Made by a program: the position numbers and the translations under genes
Notes under the pieces: generated by a model
The model's input: the letters and a program-made list of their open reading frames with translations, nothing else
What the model was told of the DNA's origin: nothing
The model's database searches: none
In this document: one piece after another, positions 1 to 11,163 of the stretch
How the letters are laid out: every line of letters begins with the position of its first letter
How positions within the stretch are numbered: position 1 is the first letter of the stretch
Origin: Phialocephala subalpina
Lineage: Eukaryota > Ascomycota > Leotiomycetes > Helotiales > Mollisiaceae
DNA length: 64,000 nt
Direction: 5' to 3'
Assembly: GCA_900073065.1 (NCBI GenBank)
Contig: FJOG01000019.1
Coordinates: 959,151 to 1,023,150 of the forward strand

Positions 1-345
1 ACTACCTCTACAAATGCGAGCGACCTCTGTGTCCGTTACTGCAGTCAGCTTGGTCTCAATCGTCAAATCTTCGTCAAGGTTTCTCAAGGTCTTGCTGAGA
101 AGATGTCGACCGTCGGTGATCTCGCTGGTCGCTCTCCTCTGTCCGTTGCGGCCGCGTGCATCTACATGGCCTCATACTTGCTTGGCAAGCCAAAGTCCCC
201 GAAGGAAATTTCTCAAGTCGCCGGTGTCAGTGATGGTACCATTCGAACTGCATACAAATACCTGTATCAGGAGCGCGAGAGATTGATCGAGTCGGATTGG
301 ATTGCTGATGGCAAGGGAAGCATGGATAACCTTCCAGTCGGTTGA
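1..345 (+). CDS. SUA7: Transcription initiation factor IIB (TFIIB), C-terminal part
   Basis: The frame is open from base 1 to TGA at 343-345, so the 5' part lies outside the window. The 114 visible residues match the second cyclin fold of TFIIB, including the GRSPLSVAAACIYMAS helix and the KEISQVAGVSDGTIR recognition helix, and end in the typical fungal tail DGKGSMDNLPVG. TFIIB bridges TBP on the TATA element to RNA polymerase II and helps set the start site in the nucleus. No intron or lesion is seen in this part. The family call is firm; the start and full length cannot be judged from this window. Confidence 0.93.
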   Translation, partial: TTSTNASDLCVRYCSQLGLNRQIFVKVSQGLAEKMSTVGDLAGRSPLSVAAACIYMASYLLGKPKSPKEISQVAGVSDGTIRTAYKYLYQERERLIESDWIADGKGSMDNLPVG

Positions 346-960
346 GTGGGTGATGCCATCTTGACGGGGTCGGGATAATACTTGACTTGGCCATACAATG
401 GGGACTGGGGGTCATAATATGTTTGACGTATTTGTTTCTGCTTCTGAGATTGCGTTTGATCGTTGCGTTTGCGACTCGATCATTAAGAGCATTGATTTAG
501 CAGGACATAAGATCAGACCTTTAACGTCCTTGCCACGATGGCCTTATGGCGCACTGGGGCAAAGTTGAGTTTACTGAACTGATATTCAGTCGTTCATGCG
601 AACTGGGGAAAGTTCGAGTTTACTCGCCAGGTATTCAGTCCTTGCCTGGACGGCTTATTGCGATGATTTGGGGAGACAGTTGAGGTTACACTCGACAGCG
701 ATAATCAGCGGATGAACAGTCATCTTTGATGGCATAGTTGCTTGTGATTAGGATTTTATAGACCAATACAATGCATGCCAAACATCCTTTCCTGACCGTG
801 GTGAACTTTTGACAAGACAGGAGACAAGACAGGAGACAAAATAGGAGACAAAATGGGAGACAAGACAGGTAAGTAGTACCCGCAGGAATGAAGCAGTCCA
901 ATCGATCAGAGATATTGTACCCGTCAAGCTGGGACATTCTGCCCATCAATCAACACCATA
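346..960. other. Intergenic region between TFIIB and the NADAR gene
   Basis: Both neighbouring genes end here (convergent 3' ends), so it should hold their terminators. I see no coding pattern. A 12-bp minisatellite lies at 811-870. Confidence 0.6.
811..870. repeat. 12-bp minisatellite, five copies
   Basis: Five consecutive 12-base units of the form GACAARAYRGGA can be read directly. Copies 1 and 2 are identical (GACAAGACAGGA), copies 3 and 4 differ at one to three positions, and copy 5 ends in T. It lies between two convergent genes. A slippage origin is likely and no function is evident. Confidence 0.9.
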
Positions 961-1765
961 TTAAGTCTTTCGATCCCTTCTAGTTCTCTTCTTCGGTCTC
1001 TCCTCGTCTTTCTCTGCTTCCTGTCCAACTGCTTCTGCATCGCCCACGGTCTCCGGGTCATTCTCATTTTCATTAGTATCAATCCCCTCCCCCAATCCAA
1101 TATCATCAAACTTACTCTCCTTCCCCTTCCCCTCTCCAGTTTTCGCTCCAGCTTCCTTCTCCTCAGCCATCAGCCTCTCTCTAGCTTTTCCTAAAGCTTT
1201 CCCCAAGAGATTAAGACCCCATTCTCCCATTCTCTCCTCAGCCCATCGTTCTGTGAATCCAATGCCCCAGACTCGGTCCATGGGGCTAGCTTCCACCAGT
1301 TCCTTCTCTCCTGTCTGTAACAATCTCTCTTTCAAGCTTAAGCCTTTGCCTTCTAGCTCTCCCTTATCCTGCCCGTACTTAAACTTAAGATAACTCCCCT
1401 CCTCCACAATCCTTGATCGGTGTAATACCCAAGTCGAGTCTTTGAAATTCTTCACCTGAGATGGGAAGTCAGTATTGTCTTTCAAACGATGTTTCACAAC
1501 TCACCTTTCGTCCCAAAGACTTTTGCTCTTTGGGAGAAGTGGTTTGCAGGATCTTGGCGGCGATGGCGGGGTCGGAGAATAGGAGGGCTTTCTGGTGCAT
1601 CATGTATTGTTCTGCGGTTTTGTAATGGGTTCCTGTCTTCGGGTCCGTGAATGGAGACAAGTACCATTGTGAGTAGATGCAGTGTGGGGAGCCGTATTCG
1701 CGCCAGAAGTAGATGGGCTTTTGGGCTCCTGCTTGAGGAGCTGCGGAGGTGGATGAGGATGCCAT
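961..1765 (-). CDS. NADAR-domain protein (YbiA/DUF1768 family)
   Basis: Two exons: 1765-1505 and 1455-961, with an intron at 1504-1456 (GTGAGT donor, CTCAG acceptor), giving 251 residues. The NADAR core is visible: IYFWREYGSPHCIYSQWYLS near residue 18, the YKTAEQYMMHQKALLF helix, GRKVKNF across the splice, and VWGIGF. Bacterial and plant relatives hydrolyse the N-glycosidic bond of toxic riboflavin-pathway intermediates, and the wider superfamily acts on ADP-ribose-type substrates; the substrate here is unknown. After about residue 185 the tail is low in complexity and highly charged, with Glu/Lys/Arg runs ending KKRTRRDRKT, which could act as a nuclear localisation signal. The start is the first ATG in frame. 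Confidence 0.88.
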
Positions 1766-2507
1766 TGTGGATGTTCTTCCTATGCAGAGAGACTGAAAAC
1801 AAGATGATGATGTCTTTTACTTTGCGATATTCGATATCCAATATTCAGACAAGAGTGTTAAAAGTGCATGTAAGTGATGAGTGAAGCCGGGTCTTGTGTA
1901 GCAATATGTAGAGGCTTCGTGCTTGAGGATGACTCTTCCACCGAGCACCTTCGCACCTTCCCACGAACTATTCGCCGATCATAGCTTCCCAGATCCTCGG
2001 ACGGGATGATGGATAGATATAATGGAATAGTTGGTAGAAGGTGACTCTTCCGCTTCAGCCTTCATGCAGTGAAGCCCCAGCCTCATAGGATACTGCAGGT
2101 GCCATTGCACGTGTGGAACGGTGACTCGAAACGTGCTAGTACCGAGGAGTCGCGATTGTGGGGGTACAAACTTCTTCACTATCGTATACACATCGTGAAA
2201 GTTGAAGATGAGCATGAGTATGCATCGTGATCTTGATAGCTGCCGTGTTTTCATTCCGATGTTGTCTCTGAGTTTGATTAGAAACAAGGGTCGCTGGTGA
2301 TGCCGAGGTCAGATGCGAGACAACCGAAAATGTGGGGGGGATAATAAGCTGGGGAAGTTCCCAGCAACGACACCTCACTCTCTCGTCTTCTGTCACTCTT
2401 CATTCAATTAATCTCTCAACTCAATATCCTATATTTTCCCCCATCCATTCCGCTTCATTTAACATCTTTTACCACAAGCGTCAGAAACACATCTATTAGC
2501 TACCAAA
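1766..2507. other. Divergent promoter region of the NADAR and hydratase genes
   Basis: The NADAR gene runs left and the MaoC gene runs right, so this 740-bp stretch is a shared upstream region. It is C/T-rich just before 2508. I find no convincing ORF or RNA gene. Confidence 0.5.
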
Positions 2508-3583
2508 ATGTCTGGTCCAGGAGCAGGATTCGAGTATCCAGCCAAGGAGGTCTCATGGCTGAAGAGAGATGTCCTCCTCTTCGCAAACTCGATTGGATGC
2601 ACTGCAGATGAGCTACACTTCCTCTACGTACGTCTACTCTTCTGCCTTTCATCTGCCACATCTAACAGAACCCAGGAACTCCACCCAAACTTCTCCGCCT
2701 TCCCAACCTACCCCATCATTCTGCGTACGTCCCTCCCCTTGCCCTCCTCATTTCATCCACTAACCTCTCCCAGCGTTCAAACTCACCCACCAAGACGTAA
2801 TCGACTTCTACGCCGCCCAAGCAGCAACCCCCATCCCCGATGTCCCAAAATTCGACTCCCGCCGCGTCGTAGACGGTCAACGCCTCATGCAATTCCTCAA
2901 ACCCCTTCCTCCCACTTCCGAGGGTCGAACTTTTGAACTCAGATCCAAAGTGATCGGAGTTTATGATAAAGGGAAAGCCGGGAGTGTGGTGGAGACACAG
3001 CAGGATATTGTGGATAAGAAGACTGGGGAGAGTTATGCGAGGGCGATTGGAAGTGCTTTCTTTGTTGGGCAGGGCAATTGGGGAGGCCCGAAAGGACCTG
3101 CTACGGAGAATTTCCCACCGCCGAAGGGGAAGGAGGCGGATGTTACGGTGAGCCATCAGACTACGGCGGAGAGTGCTTTGCTATACAGGTATATTCTCCC
3201 TCTCCCCTCACCTTACTGGTCATAATCTAACAACCCCCAGGCTAAACGGAGACTACAACCCCCTCCACGCTACGCCCGAACCGGGCCAAAATATGGGATT
3301 TGGTGGCACGATCATGCACGGTCTCTCGTCCTGGAACTTTGCAGCTCACGGGCTCCTCAAAGCTCTCGGCGGGTCTGACCCAAAGAATATCAAAGAATTC
3401 CAAGCTAGATTCGCTAGTCCTGTCAAGCCGGGTGACAAGTTGGTGACTGAGATTTGGAGAACGGGAGAGAAGAAGGGGGAGTGGGAGGAGATTAGGTTCG
3501 TTACTAAGGTGGAGGGCGGAAAGGTGTGTTTGAGTAATGGGAGGGCATTGATGAAGGTCGTTGGGGCGAAGAGTAAGTTGTAA
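2508..3583 (+). CDS. MaoC-type (hydratase 2) enoyl-CoA hydratase/dehydratase
   Basis: Four exons: 2508-2627, 2676-2724, 2774-3188 and 3241-3583, joined in phase to give 308 residues. All introns are GT-AG and about 48-52 nt. The C-terminal hot-dog domain carries the hydratase 2 signature GDYNPLH, with the expected catalytic Asp199 and His204, followed by GFGGTIMHGL. The N-terminal half looks like the degenerate first hot-dog fold of eukaryotic double hot-dog hydratases such as the Fox2 C-terminus. Members hydrate trans-2-enoyl-CoA to (R)-3-hydroxyacyl-CoA, usually in peroxisomal beta-oxidation. The C-terminus ends SKL, a canonical PTS1 peroxisome import signal, which supports that location. 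It stands alone, with no other beta-oxidation gene next to it. Confidence 0.9.
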
Positions 3584-3586
3584 GCG

Positions 3587-3955
3587 NNNNNNNNNNNNNN
3601 NNNNNNNNNNNNNNNNNNNNNNNNNNNNNNNNNNNNNNNNNNNNNNNNNNNNNNNNNNNNNNNNNNNNNNNNNNNNNNNNNNNNNNNNNNNNNNNNNNNN
3701 NNNNNNNNNNNNNNNNNNNNNNNNNNNNNNNNNNNNNNNNNNNNNNNNNNNNNNNNNNNNNNNNNNNNNNNNNNNNNNNNNNNNNNNNNNNNNNNNNNNN
3801 NNNNNNNNNNNNNNNNNNNNNNNNNNNNNNNNNNNNNNNNNNNNNNNNNNNNNNNNNNNNNNNNNNNNNNNNNNNNNNNNNNNNNNNNNNNNNNNNNNNN
3901 NNNNNNNNNNNNNNNNNNNNNNNNNNNNNNNNNNNNNNNNNNNNNNNNNNNNNNN
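3587..3955. other. Assembly gap (369 N)
   Basis: Unresolved bases starting three bases after the hydratase stop codon. Apparent ORFs spanning it are artefacts. Confidence 1.
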
Positions 3956-5711
3956 CGAAAAGGGACCTTGATTGGAGCTGTGAACATGGATTTGAGGCAT
4001 ATATGGAGGGGAAATCTGGTTTGAATCGATGAGTTATGATTGCATTTCTTTGATATTTCAAGTGCTTCTGTATTGTTTTCACCTAGATTTCAAGGCGAGT
4101 TGAGCAGTTTCCATTCCCAATCTTCTATCTTCACTTCTCTTTCCTTCCTTCCACTTCTCTTGCCACATCCATCTCTGGTAACCTTCACCAACAGCCATGT
4201 CATCTTTGGGATGGACCTTTGTCCTCCGCCTAGTTTTGGCTCTTGCTTGCGTTCAATGCTTCATTTATGGCAGTAATATATTTATTCTTGCAATCCGACG
4301 GTCATTCCTACATCCTCCTCCTTTTATTCCTTGTTCATATCTTTTGTCTGAACACAACACCCAAGTTGACTGTGAAAAAGGCTTGGCAACAACAAATCTC
4401 GTTTCAAACTAAATGCTCAACGAGTTATCCTCTTCATAGGTTCGAAAGTCTCACTTGGGGTATTTTGAGTCGGGAGAAGCTCACGAACGGAGAACCCACA
4501 AGTTCAGGGCTTGAAAGATAGTTGAGTAGATGTCGAAGTTTCATGCTTTCATACGCTCGACCGAGAGGGTTAATTTATACTTGTCGCTCGATGAGAAGTA
4601 CCCTGCTGGGAACTGTTAGGTGAGAGAATATGTGTGGTTTTTTTTCGCTTCTCTCTTGTTGTGTTGCTCACTTACATTCTTTCGTTCTATTTGCTCTTCT
4701 TTTCGTGCAATTCTCTTTCATATCCTCTAGACGTGCTTCGCACTAGCGACTCTCTGCGAGTATATCATCGCACCTCTCTCACTCCAGACAGCTCTCCTAA
4801 CAATCTATGGAAGCGGTTTCTCGGGCGAGCTATCTTTCCTCTCTCTGGTTTCTGTGCAGCACATGTATACTGTAAAATTCCTGCGTTGCATGTTTGAGAT
4901 CACAGCTTGACCTGTCAGCCTGATCATGAGACCGCGAAGTCGAGCGTCGAAACGACGTCTCCTAGGACGAATCGTCTCAGCTTTTGAGGGGCTTGTGTTT
5001 TGTTAACTCATGTAGCACTATCATGCATTTGCGGCTGCACCAAAACGCTGATCGAATATTGGAAAGACGATGGGGAGTAGGGATGCTTGGATCACAAGGA
5101 GCGACAAACACTTGTACATGGCATGCATCTACCAAGAATCGTGGACGAGGAGAGGCAATTGCCGCCGCCAGGTAGGGATCAATTGAGAGGACGGTGATTG
5201 TGATTGTGATTATCGTCTCGGTATGTCACAGCAGAACGATTATATAGTGTTTAGAAGTGGATGAATGCAGCATGCTAGAAACAAAGGTAACTTATAGGAG
5301 ACATGATTTAAGTTTGCATATCTCGAAGAAGAAAGTGGGGTCAAGGTTTGATTCGATGAGAGAAAGGAATGAATGCAATACAATTTGAATACTTGCTTCA
5401 AATGAAGTATAAATCATTAACTCAAGACTGTGTCTCTCATTACACATCTGGCTACTCGTCTTTTCCGATTGAGGATGCTCCTTCTTTCGTCCCCCTCTTT
5501 CGGCCCCGCTTGACCATCTCTCCATTCTTGCTGTACCTCTCCAGGTACCCCTTTCATGCAGATTAGCCTAAAGTTTGTTTTGAAGCTTGCTCGTTCTTGC
5601 TGTCAATATATCGTCCTACTGTCATTCCTCCACAAAACTCTTTGCCATGCAAGACTATATCCGTATGTCTCTCACCAGCCACCCCACATCACCGAACCAA
5701 CCGTCCCACCC
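3956..5711. other. Intergenic stretch without recognisable genes
   Basis: Only short ORFs under 95 codons occur, none with a recognisable domain or convincing splice pattern. A hydrophobic 71-codon ORF at 4197-4412 and an overlapping 92-codon ORF in another frame look like chance reading of T/C-rich DNA. Confidence 0.5.
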
Positions 5712-8304
5712 TCAAACATCATACCCAACGTAAAACAACATGATGTAACTCATCACCAGAAACGCACTTCCAACCCCCACCATCATGATAACCCAACAAA
5801 GGGTCGTGATGAGCCCGACTATGGTTTCCATCGTACCTATCAAATAATGTCAGCTCTGCTCCGCTGTTCTGAGTTGAGTTTAGGGAAAAGGTGAAGTAGA
5901 ACGGAAGGTAGAGTATGAGAGATGTTAGAGTCGGAGAGAAGGTGGAAAGAAAGGTGAAGTGGTAGTCAAGTACAAGGGAAAAGTAAACAGGGATACTCAC
6001 CAAGATCCTCCGCAGTCTCCGCTGCGATCCTAATTTTCTGAAACCCCAGTATGCTCACGAACACTTCATCCTTCGAAGAACTCACTCTTATATCCTCTCT
6101 CCCTCGTCCTCTCCCCCCTCTTCCCCTCCCTGTGTCACTAATCCCGATCAGTAATTCCGTGAATAATATCCGATCCGTAACATCACTCAAAAACTGCCTC
6201 TTCTTCAACACAACATGTTTGCACACAGTCTGCGCCTCACAGTTCCCAATATACCGCCACCAATTCCTATCGAATTGGTCGACAGTGGGTTGTGGCCAAC
6301 CCATAGCTTGGTATCGTGCTTGATATTCTTGCTTCAGTCGTAATTCTGGATATACAGAGTAGTAACGGAGTCCTGCAGCCTCTAGATAAGGTGCCAGTTC
6401 TGCGCGGCCGGAGATGAGAAGCACAAGTGTAGTTCCCCCTTCAGTGTCTGGAGTGCTAATGATTTCTTTGATGTCATCAACATAATTCTGCGGGAAGTTT
6501 GGGATGCGCCAGTATGGTGAGACGTCGATTTCGTGGAAGTGGTAGCCGGAGTAGCGGGCTGAGAGGAGATTTGCGGTAGCTTGGGAGTGGAAGTGTGTTT
6601 TTCCTGTACCGTTAAAAGCCGAGATTATTATGCCATGTTGAATGAATTCGGGCTCTTTTACTTTGGTCTGAGGGCTGATAGTTGATAAGGTGATGCTTGA
6701 GAATGGAGAAAGGGGAGGCTGGGTTTGTTTCTCGCTATTTGTTAGAGTCTGCGCCTCCCCCTCGGTGGCGACAGGCGAAGGAGCAGCGAATGTGCGACCT
6801 AGTGTGTTGCTGTAGCTGGATTCGGGTGCGAAATGGCTGCCTGGGGTGGTTTGAGTGGTTTCGGCCGCGGAAGTGGTGGTAGTCTTTGGGAGAAAAGCCT
6901 TGTACATGAGAGGAGGTGATGGAAGAGGTCCTGTATTGTAGTTGCTTGGTCCAGCTGCAGATGAGGATTCGCCGACCGCACTTCCGGTCCTAGACGTACT
7001 GATAGATGAGGGAACGGTGTATGTTCGATCAGGTCTGTTGCTGTAGCTAGATTCAGAGGTGAAGTTGCTTTCTCGGACTAGGTGGTCGGTTTTGGGAGGA
7101 GTGATTGGTGTCTGGGATCCTGCGAAGGTTCTGCCTGAAGCTGAAGCTTCGCCAAAGATCTTTCCTGAGTTTGAGGATGTGCTTTGTGAAGCATCTTTGG
7201 GCGGTTGAGGGGCTGTATGGTTTCCACCTGAATGCGCAAATGTGCGCATGCTTGAAAACCCTCCGACGTGGCTTGTTAAGCCTGATGAAGCGCCTTCGTA
7301 AGCGTACTTCGTCGCCTGAGATCCTTTATAGTCTCCTGAAGCTCTAGATATACGTGTAGTACCATTGAAAAGGCCCGCTAAAGCTGATGAGAAAGCATTG
7401 GAAGGATTATTATTTGATTGGAACCTTCCATAATTCCTTCTTGTCGATCCGGATGTACCTGCAGAATCGCCAAAGTGACCTGCTGAACTTGAAGAAGTGT
7501 CCTGGGAAGTGCTTGTAGGTGGTTGAGAGCCTCTATGTCTCATGCCTAAAGTACTAAGTTGGTGAGAGCCCTCGTCGATGAGGTCCTTCGGAGTGCTTGT
7601 TGCAAAACTTGTATATGCTCGAACCGGTCCGAATCAATACTAGCATCCCGTGCAAGACCTGATTTGCTAGACGAATCAGAACTTGACAGTTTGAGATTTG
7701 TATCTGGTATTGGTTTATTGAAAACAATCCGGCCTGACGTACCGCCTGCTGTGCTTGATTGTCCAAAATGGGCTTTGATCTCTTCGGCCGTCAATAGTGT
7801 TGCACTGATATATTTGCTAGAATCTATATTTGCTAAATTTTCAGATGATGTTATTTCCGGGCCCGCAGGTAGTGGTATCTTTGCTGCACCTGTAGGTGAT
7901 GTTGACGCATTCATCGATTGTAGTGGCGCACCTTCTGAGCTTGAAATACCAGAGTCTACAACTGACGTAAGGATTGGTGCAACTACATCGTGGAAGTCAA
8001 CAGGTGCCTTTGCTGGGCTTGGAATACCAGACTGGCCTATAACCGAGGTGATAATCAGTGCAACTTCATCCTGTAGATTTACAGGTGGCTTTGCTGAACC
8101 GCCGAATAAGCCTGTGCTGGATTGCCCATGTGGGGGAAATAAGGAGTCGAAGGTTGACTTCTGGAAGAGCGTGCCAACTGGCACGGTCGTCTCTGCTTCT
8201 TCTAAAGTATTTGTACCGGGCTTTTGAACACATCCTTTAGCTGCTTTTCGAGCGTTTACCCTATCAGAGGGCTTTGGATCAGCCATTTCGGCAATAACAA
8301 CCAT
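5712..8304 (-). CDS. Large repeat-rich P-loop kinase-like protein with C-terminal membrane helix
   Basis: The proposed model has exons 8304-7641, 7545-6001 and 5836-5712, giving 777 residues. The last intron (GTGAGT...TTGATAG) is clear. The first (GTATTG...CTTTAG, 95 nt) is inferred because the reading frame changes between 7546 and 7640; a frameshift is the alternative. Residues 1-500 are Ser/Thr/Gly-rich with internal repeats, such as ESSYSN plus RT[YF] modules and DFHDVVAPILTSV-like units. Around residue 535 is a Walker A motif, AFNGTGKTHF, followed by FPQNYVDDIKEI, a VYPELRLKQEYQARY segment and a conserved NWW. That order resembles the P-loop nucleotide-kinase-like proteins of Firmicutes and their phages. 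A Gly/Arg-rich GRGRGGRGRGR tract follows, and the last exon encodes a hydrophobic helix (TIVGLITTLCWVIMMVGVG). Biochemical role unknown. Confidence 0.68.
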
Positions 8305-9596
8305 GATGAAGAAAATGCTGTTAAGGCTGGGGATTCAGGGCTGTTGAAACAAATGGGAGGGACTTCGCAAGTACCAAAGCCTCAAAACATCATGACCACA
8401 TTTCTTATAACTCTTTGTCCTACGGACAATTGAGGCGCACACAGACATTCCGAAATTCCAACTGAACAAAGATGTCGTCGTCGCAAACGATTTTCATTCC
8501 ATGTGACAAAGCCGTTGTCAACTTTGACGAAAAGCTCAGAGCAAAGACTAGCCCACAATTACGATTGTTCCAAATAGCTGGGCCTCGATTCAGACACCAG
8601 AGTAACTCAAGCAGTCTGCTTCGCGCGCTGATGCTGAAGATCGTGGTCTTCGTGGACAATTGAGAATGGATTAAATGCTGAAAGGAGAACTTGAACTTGG
8701 GGATTTCGGAAGAGAAATTTGTAATATACTAGATCGTGGTCGGCTTCAGACTCCTGTCTTTACTGTGAAAGGGGAGAAAACAGGAAGCGAAGGACATTCG
8801 AGGACGTCAACGTTGTTGACGGAGTCACGTGCGGGTGGGTCTCACTTCCACCTTCCGAGTCCCAACGGCTTTTCCCCAGACGTCAAATTTTCTTCCTCTC
8901 TTCCTCTCTTCATCCCAAGCTGAATCCGGCAAATGCATCAACAAACACGAGTATCTCGTTCAAAGAGGTGCTATAACCAGCTACGGCTGCATCCATCGCC
9001 ACGTTTCAGCATCTAAGGTTAACAGCTCATTAAAGCTCACCTCGTATCCCTCCTCAACGTACCAGAAATCCAGGTTCCTCGAGCCCTTCAATACACGTAG
9101 GCCTCCATCACCTCATCCTCGGTGGCTCAGCTAGGTCTGACAGCAAACTTCGATTTGTCTTGCCATTGCCTGGTAATATCAATGTAAATCTCTGTTCTCA
9201 AGTTGATTCGGTCTGCAGGCCTACCGAAATTCATCTCAATCTATTATATAACAGCTTCACGGCAGTCCGGACTGTGCTGGTGGTCCGACTACCCGAGTAT
9301 CCGCAACTTCAGCAACGGGTTGAACGAACTTTGCTAACCGAAGGACCAGACTGAGTAGGTTTTCAGGCACCGTACCTAATTCTTCTTAATCTTTCGGCAG
9401 CTCTTCGACGGAGCCGCAATGGACGCGGCATCTATCTTTAGCCTTACCGTCGAATCGTCATTGCAGCTGTACCTGCACTAACCCAACCCATCCTTTCTGT
9501 ACGAAGTCAATACTGCTAGACATTCTTTACTCGGGGTTTGATAGCATTTGAACATTTGTCAACGGCGATAGCTCCGGATCCTGCACGTCCTCCAAG
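8305..9596. other. Divergent upstream region, no gene recognised
   Basis: Lies between the start of the minus-strand P-loop gene and a possible plus-strand gene. Overlapping antisense ORFs at 8420-8663 are about 60-80 codons and resemble nothing I know. One CACGTG E-box occurs at about 8825. Confidence 0.45.
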
Positions 9597-10624
9597 ATGG
9601 TTTATACGGTAGGTCTCTCCTTCTTCTTGCCCTCTTTTTTTGTCCCATGCATTTCTCTCACTCTCAAACTCCTATATCATGGCGGACTTGGTCGTTCCAA
9701 AAGGTCTTTTGCTTGCTCGAGATCCCGTCGAAACAGGTCTCGAAATCGAGTCTGCTTCCAGACCGATCGATCATGTCCAACATCGTGCAGAGGAAGCGTT
9801 GGAGAAAACTAGGAGAGCCTCCATGGACATGGGAGCTAGCAAGGACTCAGGAGACAGGCCAACAGTTTCCACTTGCAAATTCGATGCCCGTTGCTGCTCG
9901 CAACCCACCGAGTCGAATGTCCGAAGATTCTCTGGATCCTTTGCAAGTAGCAACTCCCACTTCTCCTTCGAGATCTCGAGGCCATACAATAAGCCATCCA
10001 ATTCAAGCTAGTAGCTTCAGCACATCCTCGCCGAGCTCGACATCCTTCTCATCCTCGAGTGGTGAGAGTTGGGAAGTTCCTAGATACTCTCAGGCAACCC
10101 GAACGAGAGCTACACGAAACTAAACCGGACTCTTCCTCGCATATGACTTGTGACGGTTCAATTTCCCTCGGAAAGAAGAAGTGAACTACAAACCAATTCA
10201 TCGTCCGCCACACCTTCTACGCCTACCTTCTCACGGCACTCTCGTGCTCTACTTCATCAACACCCTAATCTTCAACCTCGTACACCTCCGCCGTAAACGC
10301 AAAACCCTCGCTCCTTCTCCAACCCATCCTGAAGGCCAAATCACAGCTCACACTCTCTCCACCAAAGCATTGTTGTACTATCTTCTCTATAAGATCATCT
10401 TGACGGCAGTCAATGTAGCGAGTTGTTATTGGTCAATATTCAAGTACGCGAGGTATTTTGTGAGAAGGCATCCGAAGGTGGTGGAGGATAGTAAGGTTAT
10501 GGAGGTTGTGTTGAATTTGGAAGGGGGTAGGGAGGAGAAGAGACAGATTGATGAGGGGGATAATATGGTTGCGTTCACTGCTGTTGTTACCAGTGGTATT
10601 GAGGAGAGTGATGGTGAGGTTTGA
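9597..10624 (+). CDS. Putative small membrane protein, uncharacterised (tentative model)
   Basis: A tentative model starts at ATG 9597, where only four codons precede a GTAGGT donor. It continues in a Ser-rich exon (frame ending SSTSFSSSSG near 10060), then a final exon from about 10175 to TGA at 10622-10624. The final exon is the well-supported part. It has a hydrophobic stretch (TLVLYFINTLIFNLVHL) followed by basic residues, then an amphipathic, aromatic-rich stretch (LLYYLLYKIILTAVNVASCYW) and FVRRHPKVVED. These look like two membrane or hairpin segments with a basic loop. I do not recognise the family. The 9679-10011 stretch is also open in another frame, so the 5' exons are uncertain. 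Confidence 0.4.
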
Positions 10625-11163
10625 TATTGTGATAACTGCTCGATGGCGAGGTCTTATATGGGAGAAAAGGCGACTTCTTGTCGAACTCGCGCCGGCCCGC
10701 CGTCTTCATCTCCATTCCATCACCTCCAAGCAACATGAAAACAAATGGGGAAAGAGGCAAGTCCTCTTCACGTGCCTCGCGTCTTTAGCGCGTCATCCCA
10801 AGGCTTCCCACCTCAACTTCATCAACCTCATCTTCAAAACAACAACAAATATTTTGTCTCCGAGAACATAAAGATACGACGATGATTTCTTCCCTCCATT
10901 GGGTCTGTCGAAACCAGGCAGACTCAAGACTACATTTTCCTCAAGTGCGCAAGCCTCGAAAACTTCAAACGACCTTCGCGAGCTCGATTTCTTCAACCTC
11001 TTTCGTACCTACACAAATCTACACATTGAGAGCGTGAATGATAGTCCACGGTCACCAAAGGGCGTTTCTGCGCCTGTGAACGCGCCCGTCAAGAATCTCG
11101 AACGCACAAAAGCCTCAAAAGGCACCACGACCACCCCTCGATTACCCCTTCGACAATCACCTA
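10625..11163. other. Upstream region of the F-box gene
   Basis: Probably promoter and 5' UTR of the gene at 11164. An open frame at 10899-11333 overlaps the start of that gene in another frame and looks non-coding. Confidence 0.5.

Noticed and set aside
3242..4082. Long apparent ORFs of 136-252 codons
   Set aside because: They run through the 369-base N gap, so the lack of stops is meaningless.
4197..4521. Two overlapping hydrophobic ORFs that could be small membrane proteins
   Set aside because: They overlap in different frames in T/C-rich DNA, with no splice support or recognisable family.
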